From Flavobacteria bacterium RIFCSPLOWO2_12_FULL_35_11 (GTDB taxonomy: Bacteria; Bacteroidota; Bacteroidia; Flavobacteriales; Flavobacteriaceae), in contig MGWK01000035.1 in assembly GCA_001800975.1 (NCBI GenBank), positions 1-64,000 on the forward strand: a stretch of 64,000 nt of DNA, in the 5' to 3' direction. A program made the position numbers and the translations under genes. Below are positions 33,568 to 41,597 of the stretch, piece after piece (positions within the stretch are counted from its first letter, which is position 1; each line of letters begins with the position of its first letter). The notes under the pieces were generated by a model that ran no database searches, had not been told where the DNA came from, and saw nothing but the letters and a program-made list of their open reading frames with translations.

Positions 33568-34980
33568 TTATAGCAATGTTGTTGGACAAACATAATCGGT
33601 TAGTTTAACCCCAGTATCTTTAATATCTTTAAAACCGCCTCTGACATCTGTAACTTTTTTTACGCCATTTGCCATAAAAATTGAGGCTGCGATTAGGGAG
33701 CGATAGCCGCTGGCGCAATGCAAAACATATTCTTTGTTAGGTTTTATTTCAGCAAAATTTGAATGAATAAAATCTAACGGAAAATTTTCAACACCAACTA
33801 CATGTTCTGAAAGATATTCAGATTCTTTTCGAACATCGAGTGCCACAATATTTCCTTCCTTCAATTTATTGGCAAATTGGGTTGCAGATATGGAGCCAAT
33901 TTTATCAACTTCAAAACCTGCTGCCAACCAAGCGTGAATTCCGCCTCTTAAAAAGCCCAGGGTATTGTCGTAACCCACACGAGAAAAACGTGTAACCACT
34001 TCATGTTCCCTGCCGCCTTCAGCAATAAAAATAATTTTTTGGTTGATGTTAGTAATTAATGAGCCCACCCAAGGTGCAAAGTTACCGTCGACACCAATAT
34101 ACCAGGCACCGGGTACTGTTCCTTCTTCAGCAAATTCTTCTTTTGAACGCGTATCAATCACCAAAATATCCTCACGTTCGCTCATTTCTTTAAATGTAGC
34201 GGCATCGATAGGTGTTGTGCCTCTGTGTAAAATTTCATCAATACTCTTGTTAATTCCCTTATTCATTCTCACGTTATTAGGGAAATATTGTGGTGGTGGT
34301 TTTAAACCTGTAGTCACTTCCTTAATAAACTCTTCCTTGGTCATATCAGCTCTCAAAGCGTAGTTTGTTTTCTTCTGATTTCCCAAAGTATCAAAGGTTT
34401 CGGAGCTCATATTTTTTCCGCAGGCAGAACCAGCTCCATGATTTGGATATACAATAATATCATCGGGCAAAGTCATGATTTTGTTTCGAAGAGAATCAAA
34501 CAAATGACCTGCCAAATCTGCTTCAGTCATATCCGATTTTACAGCCAAATCTGGCCGTCCAACATCACCAATAAATAAACAGTCTCCAGTAAAAGCATAA
34601 GGTTTGTTGCCTTTTTCATCTATTAAAACATAGGATGAAGATTCCATAGTATGGCCAGGCGTATGCAATAATTTAAGGGCAATTTTTCCTATTTTAAATT
34701 CTTCCCCGTCAATTCCTTTATGAATGTCATAATTAGGATTTGCATTTGGGCCAAAAACAATGGTTGCTCCCGTTTTTTTTGCCAAATCAACTTGTCCAGA
34801 GACAAAATCGGCATGAAAATGCGTTAAAAAAACATATTTAATTTTAGCGCCGTCGGCTTTCGCCATTTCAATATACGGCTCAGTTTCTCTTAAAGGATCA
34901 ATTATGGCAGCTTCTCCATTTGACTCAATATAATAAGCCATTTCCGCCAAACAGCTCGTAAATAATTGCTCTACTTTCAT
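33568..34980 (-). CDS. CstB-like persulfide dioxygenase with two rhodanese domains
   Basis: A 470-residue fusion. The N-terminal metallo-beta-lactamase domain (1-245) has the ETHE1/CstB iron site THFHADFVSG (H54, H56, D58), HTPGHTMESS and TGDCLFIGDVGRPDL. The first rhodanese domain (about 255-360) has FIAEGGREHE where the active Cys should be and is therefore a pseudo-rhodanese. The second (about 370-470) has LHCASGYRSLIAAS with the Cys. This order is that of staphylococcal CstB, which oxidises persulfides to sulfite or thiosulfate with O2. It has a private promoter and terminator. It should handle the persulfide made by the two SQR-type enzymes. Confidence 0.92.
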   Translation of the reverse strand: MKVEQLFTSCLAEMAYYIESNGEAAIIDPLRETEPYIEMAKADGAKIKYVFLTHFHADFVSGQVDLAKKTGATIVFGPNANPNYDIHKGIDGEEFKIGKIALKLLHTPGHTMESSSYVLIDEKGNKPYAFTGDCLFIGDVGRPDLAVKSDMTEADLAGHLFDSLRNKIMTLPDDIIVYPNHGAGSACGKNMSSETFDTLGNQKKTNYALRADMTKEEFIKEVTTGLKPPPQYFPNNVRMNKGINKSIDEILHRGTTPIDAATFKEMSEREDILVIDTRSKEEFAEEGTVPGAWYIGVDGNFAPWVGSLITNINQKIIFIAEGGREHEVVTRFSRVGYDNTLGFLRGGIHAWLAAGFEVDKIGSISATQFANKLKEGNIVALDVRKESEYLSEHVVGVENFPLDFIHSNFAEIKPNKEYVLHCASGYRSLIAASIFMANGVKKVTDVRGGFKDIKDTGVKLTDYVCPTTLL

Positions 34981-35022
34981 AATTAACTGATTTATATTTA
35001 ATTAAAATTAATTCTTGTTTCT

Positions 35023-35030
35023 CAAAATTA
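35023..35030 (-). promoter_or_regulatory. Putative -7 box for the persulfide dioxygenase
   Basis: TAATTTTG on the minus strand is a full TAnnTTTG match, 43 bp before the ATG and 33 bp centre-to-centre from the palindrome. Confidence 0.6.
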
Positions 35031-35048
35031 CAAGATGAATATTCTTTC

Positions 35049-35070
35049 ATTTGTAATCTCAATCACATAA
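35049..35070 (-). promoter_or_regulatory. CRP/FNR-type operator upstream of the persulfide dioxygenase
   Basis: GTAA (35053-35056), N6, TCAC (35063-35066): a half-sites-intact but less symmetric member of the same set. Centre 35059.5, about -40. Confidence 0.55.
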
Positions 35071-35090
35071 TAGAAAATATTTTGAAAATA

Positions 35091-36827
35091 TTAACTATTT
35101 GTCTGTTTTATGTAATCAGAAAATTTGATTCCTGTTTCCTTATTTTTTTTCCCTTCTTCAAAAGCATCCACCGCTTCCTGAATACTCAAAAAGCAATTTT
35201 GATAACCTATTTTCTTTATGATGCCGCTTTTTTCCAACACATCTCTCACAGGGCCTTTCATTCCGGTAAAGGCAATATCAATATTCTTGCTTCGATACTT
35301 GGTAATCACATCATTCAACATATATACCCCAGAGCTGTCAATGCTATTGATGCTTTCCCCATCAATAATGATTAATTTCAATTTTTTTCCTTTTCCCGCT
35401 ACGGATGATTCCAATTTATCTTTAAAATATTGAACATTTGCAAAGAATAGCTGTGCATCAAAACGTACAATTAATATTTCTTCTGAAGTAATTAAAAGTC
35501 CTTCAAATCTTTTTATGTTCCTGTAAAAATGGGTGTCTGGAATTCGGCCCAAAATTGCGATATGTGGTTTGGCACTTGTATAAATTAACATTCCCAATGA
35601 CAATATAATTCCTGTAAAAATGCCTTCTTTTATGCCAACCGTGGCCGTTATTAAAAGTGTAATATTTAAAATGACAAGTTCCCTTTTGGAAAATTTCAGC
35701 AACTGTTTTGGAACTGTAAAGTCCAATAGCCCAAAAACGGCAACAATGATTATCGCGGCCAACACAGCCTCGGGCAAATAGTAAAAAACATGAGTAAAAA
35801 ACAATAAAGTCAGCCCAACCACAGACCCGGAAATTATTGTAGCCATAGGCGTTTTAGCGCCCGTTTGATTGTTCACCGCCGTTCTGGAAAAACCTCCTGT
35901 TGCCGGATAAGTTTGAAAAAATGAACCCACTATATTTCCCATTCCCAAAGCAATTAACTCCTGATTTGGAACCACTTTATAATTATTATGTTTTAATTCA
36001 ATGGCTTTTGCAACGGATATTGCCTCTAAAAAAGCAATAAAAGACAATGTTAGCGCAATAGGAAATAAATCTATGAGCGTTTTTTTATCGAATTGAGGAA
36101 CTATAAAATTTGGCAACCCTTTAGGAATATCGCCCACTATTTTAACGCCAATTTGATCCAAATTAAAAATTTGAACGGCAAAGATCCCTAAAACAACAAC
36201 TACCAAAGCAGCCGGAATTTTTACTGAAAATCGCTTAAAAAAAATTAAAATCAATATTGAAATTATGCCAATTGCCAAGGTGATTAAATTGGTGTCTTTT
36301 AAATGCTGAAGTGCGTCAAAAACCAAGCTATGTATTTTATTATTTCGCTGCAAATCAACCCCCAACAAATGTTTTAATTGGCTTAAAGCAATAATTAAAG
36401 CCGCTGCTGAAGTAAATCCGCTAATCACGGGCCTAGATAAAAAATTAACCAAAAACCCCAACTTAAAAATCCCGAACAATACCTGCAAAACACCCATCAT
36501 AAAGGCCAGAAGAATTGCAAATTCAATAAAATGTTCTGTGCCAATTTCCGCCAAAGTTGCAACGCCTGAAGCCACAATAAGTGAATCCATGGCTACAGGT
36601 CCAACCGACAATTGGCGTGAAGTTCCGAAAATAGCATAAATAATTTGTGGAATCATTGCGGTATACAATCCATAAATTGGTGGCAATCCCGCAATCATTG
36701 CGTAAGCAATTCCTTGAGGTATCAGCATAATTCCAACAGCTAATCCGGCACCTAGGTCATTTTTAAAAAATTCCTTTTTATAGTTTGGCAACCAATCTAA
36801 AATTGGAAAAATCTTCTTATAATTCAT
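35091..36827 (-). CDS. SulP-family anion transporter with STAS domain (second of a pair)
   Basis: Membrane transporter of 578 residues: sulfate-transporter core with about 10-14 helices (LAVGIMLIPQGIAYAMIAGL, PPIYGLYTAMIPQIIYAIFG, GSFFQTYPATGGFSRTAVN) and a C-terminal cytoplasmic STAS domain (about 430-560, with IIIDGESINSIDSSGVYML). SulP proteins move sulfate, bicarbonate or related anions, either by H+ or Na+ symport or by exchange. The start overlaps the end of the upstream SulP gene by 11 bp. In a sulfide-oxidation island, sulfate, sulfite or thiosulfate export is the most natural guess. Confidence 0.92.
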   Translation of the reverse strand: MNYKKIFPILDWLPNYKKEFFKNDLGAGLAVGIMLIPQGIAYAMIAGLPPIYGLYTAMIPQIIYAIFGTSRQLSVGPVAMDSLIVASGVATLAEIGTEHFIEFAILLAFMMGVLQVLFGIFKLGFLVNFLSRPVISGFTSAAALIIALSQLKHLLGVDLQRNNKIHSLVFDALQHLKDTNLITLAIGIISILILIFFKRFSVKIPAALVVVVLGIFAVQIFNLDQIGVKIVGDIPKGLPNFIVPQFDKKTLIDLFPIALTLSFIAFLEAISVAKAIELKHNNYKVVPNQELIALGMGNIVGSFFQTYPATGGFSRTAVNNQTGAKTPMATIISGSVVGLTLLFFTHVFYYLPEAVLAAIIIVAVFGLLDFTVPKQLLKFSKRELVILNITLLITATVGIKEGIFTGIILSLGMLIYTSAKPHIAILGRIPDTHFYRNIKRFEGLLITSEEILIVRFDAQLFFANVQYFKDKLESSVAGKGKKLKLIIIDGESINSIDSSGVYMLNDVITKYRSKNIDIAFTGMKGPVRDVLEKSGIIKKIGYQNCFLSIQEAVDAFEEGKKNKETGIKFSDYIKQTNS

Positions 36828-38565
36828 TTTGACTGCTTTGTTTACACTCTTGAAATAATTTTATGTCACAATTTTCGCAATCATCTTTATCTAACTTCGT
36901 ATAAATTGTTGAAATGGCTGTGTGTTTATCTTTAAAAAAATTATCTGCCCCTATAATATCAACAAATCCACCTTTTATTAAAATTTCTTGGCTCACTAAT
37001 TTTAAACCTACAAAATAAATGCCTCCTCCTCTTTCCTGCCATTTTACTACTTCATTAGTCAACCATTCGGCACCAGCCAAATCAATAGAATTAATTCCAT
37101 TGGCAATAATTAGCACATGTTTTTTTTCTTGCTTCGCATACAATTCAGCGAAATAATTAGATAGCGCTTCAATGGCACCAAAATAAATTGAATCATCTAT
37201 CCTTATTATTTTAATTTGAGGACATTCTCTGGCAGTTTCGTCTCTAATTATATTTATAAACTTACCTTCTTTATTGATGCCAACTTCAGCAATATTTGGC
37301 TTTGATGTTTTTTCCAAATAGAAAAATAACGAAATTAATATTCCTGAAAATAAAGCAGTTTCCAACTCTAAAAATAAAGTCCCAAATAAGGTTACGCTAA
37401 ATACAATTAATTCTCGTTTGCTGCTTTTTACAATTTTTTTGATATGATCAAAGTCTATTAAATTATATCCTACCAATAAAATAATGCCACCCATTGCAGG
37501 TTTTGGCAAGAATGAGGCAAACCTTGCAAAAAATAATACAACCAACATTAATCCGACTGCAGAAATTATTGCAGACAAAGGTGTTTTTGCACCTGACTGA
37601 TAATTTAAACCAGAACGCGTAAATGAACCCGAGCTGGCATAAGATGAGAAAAAACTGGAAACAATGTTTGACAAACCTTGACCTATAAACTCTTGATTAT
37701 TGTCTAATTTTTGATGAGAATGTAAGGCCACTGCTCTCGCAATTGAAACTGCTTCAACGAGACCCAATAATGCCAAAGTAAATGCACCGGAAGTCAACAA
37801 ACGCATATTCTCATAATTAAAATCTGGAATGCTAAAAGGCGGCAAATGAGACGGCACATTACCCACCGTTTCTATTCCGTGCATATTGCCTCCAAGTAAC
37901 ATCGCCAAAACACTCCCAACAACCATCGCAATTAACATATAGAGCCTGGCTATCTTTTTTATAAATTTTTTAATTGAAAAAGCGATAAGCAGCGTGCCCA
38001 AAGCAACACCAAATGCATAAAAATTAGTCTGAGTGATGTGATAAATAAGATAGTTTACTATTTCATAAAATGTACTTCCCATAGGCACTTCAATACCAAA
38101 AACATATTTCAATTGTTTAAAACCAATTAAAATTCCGGCTCCTGCTGCAAAACCTATAACCACGGAATTTGAGACAAAATTAACCAGCTTTCCCATTTTA
38201 GCTAAACCCATTACCAATTTTATAACTCCCGCCATAAATGATAATAGGATTGCCAATGAAATAAACGCCTCCATTTCTGTTTCCGGATTTACAAATTTAC
38301 TTATAGCTGCAAAAACAACAATTGAACTAGTTGTAGTGGGACCCGAAATTAAATGATAAGAAGAACCAAATAAGGCGGCAATTATTGGTGTTATCATTGC
38401 GGTATAAAACCCATAAATTGGCGGTAAACCGGCAATCATGGCAAAAGCGACGGCTTGTGGGATCACAATAACTGTTCCCGTAATTCCGGCAATTAAATCA
38501 TCTTTCCAAGTGCTTTTTGCTAAAGGCAACCAAATTAAAAAAGGAAATATTTTTTGCAAACTCAT
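36817..38565 (-). CDS. SulP-family anion transporter with STAS domain and C-terminal Cys cluster
   Basis: The 582-residue first gene of the SulP pair. It has the SulP core (IAGITGTVIVIPQAVAFAMI, PPIYGFYTAMITPIIAALFG, SSYASSGSFTRSGLNYQSGA) and a STAS domain (IIANGINSIDLAGAEWLT). Unlike its partner it ends with a short Cys-rich tail, DDCENCDIKLFQEC, which could bind a metal or respond to reactive sulfur. The two proteins are clearly paralogous but not near-identical; a heteromeric transporter is possible. Its promoter carries the best CRP/FNR palindrome of the window. Confidence 0.92.
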   Translation of the reverse strand: MSLQKIFPFLIWLPLAKSTWKDDLIAGITGTVIVIPQAVAFAMIAGLPPIYGFYTAMITPIIAALFGSSYHLISGPTTTSSIVVFAAISKFVNPETEMEAFISLAILLSFMAGVIKLVMGLAKMGKLVNFVSNSVVIGFAAGAGILIGFKQLKYVFGIEVPMGSTFYEIVNYLIYHITQTNFYAFGVALGTLLIAFSIKKFIKKIARLYMLIAMVVGSVLAMLLGGNMHGIETVGNVPSHLPPFSIPDFNYENMRLLTSGAFTLALLGLVEAVSIARAVALHSHQKLDNNQEFIGQGLSNIVSSFFSSYASSGSFTRSGLNYQSGAKTPLSAIISAVGLMLVVLFFARFASFLPKPAMGGIILLVGYNLIDFDHIKKIVKSSKRELIVFSVTLFGTLFLELETALFSGILISLFFYLEKTSKPNIAEVGINKEGKFINIIRDETARECPQIKIIRIDDSIYFGAIEALSNYFAELYAKQEKKHVLIIANGINSIDLAGAEWLTNEVVKWQERGGGIYFVGLKLVSQEILIKGGFVDIIGADNFFKDKHTAISTIYTKLDKDDCENCDIKLFQECKQSSQNEL

Positions 38566-38596
38566 AGCCCAATAAGTTTCTAATTTTTTACTTCAT

Positions 38597-38604
38597 CAAA
38601 AGTA
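38597..38604 (-). promoter_or_regulatory. Putative -7 box of the SulP pair
   Basis: TACTTTTG on the minus strand is a full TAnnTTTG match, 32 bp centre-to-centre from the operator and 32 bp before the ATG. Confidence 0.65.
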
Positions 38605-38621
38605 CAATGAACAATTTTTAG

Positions 38622-38643
38622 TTTTGTGATTCATGTCACAAAA
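38622..38643 (-). promoter_or_regulatory. CRP/FNR-type operator upstream of the SulP pair
   Basis: Perfect inverted repeat, eight bases per arm (TTTTGTGA ... TCACAAAA) with a 6-bp spacer; core TTGTGA-N6-TCACAA is the textbook CRP/FNR-family geometry. Centre 38632.5, about -40. Confidence 0.85.
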
Positions 38644-38647
38644 ATTA

Positions 38648-39670
38648 TTAAAATAAACCTCCCTGTATGTTTCCTTTAATTCTTCCTAAATGTTTGTAGG
38701 CGAGTTCCGTTACTTCCCTTCCACGCGGCGTACGCATAATAAAACCTTCCTGTATCAAAAATGGTTCGTAAACTTCTTCTATGGTTTCTGTATTTTCCCC
38801 AACTGCGGTTGCAATGGTGCTAATGCCAACAGGTCCTCCTTTAAACTTATCAATTATTGTCATAAGAATTTTATTGTCCATTTCATCTAAGCCATGGGCA
38901 TCAACATTTAATGCGTTTAGCGCATATCTGGCAATTTCAATACTTATTTTACCATTTCCTTTAATTTGGGCAAAATCACGGACTCTTCGTAGCAGTGCAT
39001 TTGCAATTCGCGGTGTGCCCCTGCTTCTTCCGGCAATTTCTATAGCCGATTCCATAGAAATAGGAACTTTTAAAATAGTTGCGCTTCGTTGCACAATGGT
39101 TGTCAACAATTCGGTATTGTAATATTGCAATCGGCTGCTAATTCCAAAACGCGCTCTCATTGGCGCCGTTAACAAACCTGAACGTGTGGTTGCACCAATT
39201 AAGGTAAAAGGTTCTAAATCTATTTGAACCGTGCGGGCATTAGGGCCAGATTCAATCATAATGTCAATCCGATAATCTTCCATGGCCGAATATAAATATT
39301 CTTCCACAACCGGACTTAATCGATGTATTTCATCAATAAACAACACATCGCGTTCGCTTAAATTGGTAAGCAATCCGGCTAAATCTCCGGGTTTGTCCAA
39401 TACCGGACCTGAAGTAATTTTAAGTCCGACATTCAATTCATTTGCTAAAATATGCGCCAAGGTAGTTTTTCCAAGTCCGGGAGGCCCATGAAATAATGTA
39501 TGGTCCAAAGCCTCATTTCGTAAATTGGCAGCGCGCACAAAAACTTTAAGATTGTCTATCACTTGTTCCTGCCCCGTAAAATCATCAAATGATAAGGGAC
39601 GTAATTTTTTTTCTACGTCCGAGTCTTCAGGCGAAGAAAGATTTTTATCAGGATTCAAGTTTTCGTTCAT
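38648..39670 (-). CDS. ruvB: Holliday junction branch-migration ATPase RuvB
   Basis: Hexameric AAA+ motor that, with RuvA, drives branch migration of Holliday junctions before RuvC cleavage. The 340 residues show [20 protein letters not shown], Walker [20 protein letters not shown], Walker [19 protein letters not shown], sensor 1 [20 protein letters not shown] and the C-terminal winged helix ([20 protein letters not shown]). ruvA and ruvC are not adjacent. A -7 box 6 bp before the ATG suggests a leaderless message. The sulfur-island operator lies downstream of its stop. Confidence 0.97.
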   Translation of the reverse strand: MNENLNPDKNLSSPEDSDVEKKLRPLSFDDFTGQEQVIDNLKVFVRAANLRNEALDHTLFHGPPGLGKTTLAHILANELNVGLKITSGPVLDKPGDLAGLLTNLSERDVLFIDEIHRLSPVVEEYLYSAMEDYRIDIMIESGPNARTVQIDLEPFTLIGATTRSGLLTAPMRARFGISSRLQYYNTELLTTIVQRSATILKVPISMESAIEIAGRSRGTPRIANALLRRVRDFAQIKGNGKISIEIARYALNALNVDAHGLDEMDNKILMTIIDKFKGGPVGISTIATAVGENTETIEEVYEPFLIQEGFIMRTPRGREVTELAYKHLGRIKGNIQGGLF

Positions 39671-39675
39671 AAAAA

Positions 39676-39683
39676 CAAAGATA
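39676..39683 (-). promoter_or_regulatory. Putative -7 box for ruvB (leaderless candidate)
   Basis: TATCTTTG on the minus strand is a full TAnnTTTG match 5 bp before the ruvB ATG, so transcription would start at about the A of ATG. Confidence 0.5.
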
Positions 39684-39694
39684 ACGAAGTAGCA

Positions 39695-39730
39695 TTATTA
39701 ATTATTAAAAATTAATAATTAATAATTGAA
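39695..39730. repeat. AT-only repeat downstream of coxA
   Basis: Overlapping ATTAATTATT / AATTAATAAT units with internal dyad symmetry in the 150-bp gap between ruvB and coxA. Could fold into a weak hairpin; no G or C, so terminator function is doubtful. Confidence 0.4.
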
Positions 39731-39820
39731 AAGGTGAAAGCCAACTATTGAAAATTTCAGGTTTTAAAAAAAATTCTCAAATAAAATATTTTATGCTCCT
39801 TAAGAACTTATAATTGAAAA

Positions 39821-41572
39821 TTAAGATTCCTCTTCACCTTCATATAAAGGCGTAATTTGAGAAACATAATCCTCTTCATGTCCGGGTTTGCTATAATCAT
39901 AAGGCCAACGATGAACCGCAGGTATTTCTCCTGGCCAGTTTCCATGAACATGTTCAATTGGCGTTGTCCATTCCAAAGTATTTGCTTTCCAAGGATTTTG
40001 GGTTGCTTTTTTACCTTTGTAAATGCTGATAAAGAAGTTTGTCAAGAAAATTATTTGCGCAGCACCTCCTAATATGGCGAATAATGTGATTACAATATTT
40101 ACATCGGCCACATCATCAAATAATGGAAAAGCGGTGTTGGCATAATATCGGCGCGGCAATCCTGCCAATCCAACAAAATGCATCGGGAAAAATACGCCAT
40201 AGGCTGCCACTACTGTAATCCAGAAATGCCAATAACCCAAAACTTTATTCATCATTCTGCCATACATTTTAGGGAACCAATGATAAACGCCTGCAAACAT
40301 TCCGTAAATAGCAGATACGCCCATCACCAAGTGAAAGTGAGCTACCACAAAGTACGTGTCGTGAACATTAATATCCAATGCGCTGTCTCCAAGCACCAAT
40401 CCTGTTAAGCCTCCCGAAATAAATGTAGAAACAAAACCAATAGAAAAAAGCATTGCCGGATTCATTTGGAGATTTCCTTTCCACATAGTTGTTATCCAGT
40501 TAAAAGCTTTTACTGCGGAAGGAATTGCAATTAATAAAGTGGTAAACGTAAATACGGAACCTAAAAACGGATTCATCCCAGAAACAAACATATGATGGCC
40601 CCAAACAACAGTCGATAAAAATGCAATGGCAAGTATAGAACCTATCATTGCGCGATAACCAAAAATAGGTTTGCGAGAATTACAAGCAATGACTTCAGAA
40701 ACAATACCCATTGCAGGTAATATTACAATGTAAACTTCGGGATGTCCCAAGAACCAAAATAAATGTTCAAACAATACCGGAGAGCCTCCCTGATAATGTA
40801 AAACTTCCCCTTGGATAAATATATCTGATAAATAAAATGACGTACCAAAACTTCTGTCGAAAATTAACAACAAGGCTGCTGAAAGCAATACCGGAAATGA
40901 AACCACCCCAATAATTGCTGTCACAAAAAACGCCCAAATTGTCAATGGCAATCTGGTCATTTTCATCCCTATAGTTCTTAAATTAAGCACCGTAACAATG
41001 TAGTTTAATGCGCCCAATAAAGAAGAAGCAATAAATATCGCCATAGAAATTAACCAAAGTGTCATTCCAAGTCCAGAACCCGGAATGGCTTGCGGCAAAG
41101 CACTTAACGGCGGATAGATTGTCCAGCCTGCAGATGCAGGTCCTGCTTCAACAAAAAGCGAAGAAACCATAATCACACTCGATAAGAAGAACAGCCAATA
41201 CGAAACCATATTTAAAAATCCGGAGGCCATATCACGTGCTCCAATTTGCAAAGGAATCAATAAGTTGCTAAATGTTCCGCTTAAACCAGCTGTTAACACG
41301 AAGAATACCATAATGGTACCGTGAATGGTTACAATTGCCAAGTAAATATCGGGAGACATCACGCCTCCATCCTGATGGCGTCCCAAAAATGCTTCAACAA
41401 GACTAAAAGAAGTATCGGGCCAAGCAATTTGTAACCTGAACAACATTGACATAAATACCCCAATAACGCCCATAAAAATACCAGTAATTAAATACTGTTT
41501 TGAAATCATTTTATGGTCAGTACTAAAAACGTATTTTGTAATAAATGTTTCTTTGTGATGATGATCTGACAT
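39821..41572 (-). CDS. coxA: Cytochrome c oxidase subunit I (aa3 type)
   Basis: Catalytic subunit of the haem-copper terminal oxidase, reducing O2 to water and pumping protons. The 583 residues hold 12 or more helices, the low-spin and high-spin haem histidines (IHGTIMVFFVLT, VHDTYFVVAHFHLVMG), the CuB/Tyr motif GHPEVYIVILPAMGIVSEVI, and WGHHMFVSGMNPFLG. YVSTIEHV-like detail is absent as expected. Cotranscribed after coxB (25 bp gap). Together with the act genes it should form the ACIII-aa3 supercomplex known from Flavobacterium johnsoniae. Confidence 0.97.
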   Translation of the reverse strand: MSDHHHKETFITKYVFSTDHKMISKQYLITGIFMGVIGVFMSMLFRLQIAWPDTSFSLVEAFLGRHQDGGVMSPDIYLAIVTIHGTIMVFFVLTAGLSGTFSNLLIPLQIGARDMASGFLNMVSYWLFFLSSVIMVSSLFVEAGPASAGWTIYPPLSALPQAIPGSGLGMTLWLISMAIFIASSLLGALNYIVTVLNLRTIGMKMTRLPLTIWAFFVTAIIGVVSFPVLLSAALLLIFDRSFGTSFYLSDIFIQGEVLHYQGGSPVLFEHLFWFLGHPEVYIVILPAMGIVSEVIACNSRKPIFGYRAMIGSILAIAFLSTVVWGHHMFVSGMNPFLGSVFTFTTLLIAIPSAVKAFNWITTMWKGNLQMNPAMLFSIGFVSTFISGGLTGLVLGDSALDINVHDTYFVVAHFHLVMGVSAIYGMFAGVYHWFPKMYGRMMNKVLGYWHFWITVVAAYGVFFPMHFVGLAGLPRRYYANTAFPLFDDVADVNIVITLFAILGGAAQIIFLTNFFISIYKGKKATQNPWKANTLEWTTPIEHVHGNWPGEIPAVHRWPYDYSKPGHEEDYVSQITPLYEGEEES

Positions 41573-41597
41573 ATTATATTTTTTAGTAGTCTAGTAA

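Noticed and set aside
39695-39730. AT-only repeat considered as replication origin or attachment site
   Set aside because: No DnaA boxes, no integrase gene and no direct repeats nearby; simple AT-rich spacer explains it.
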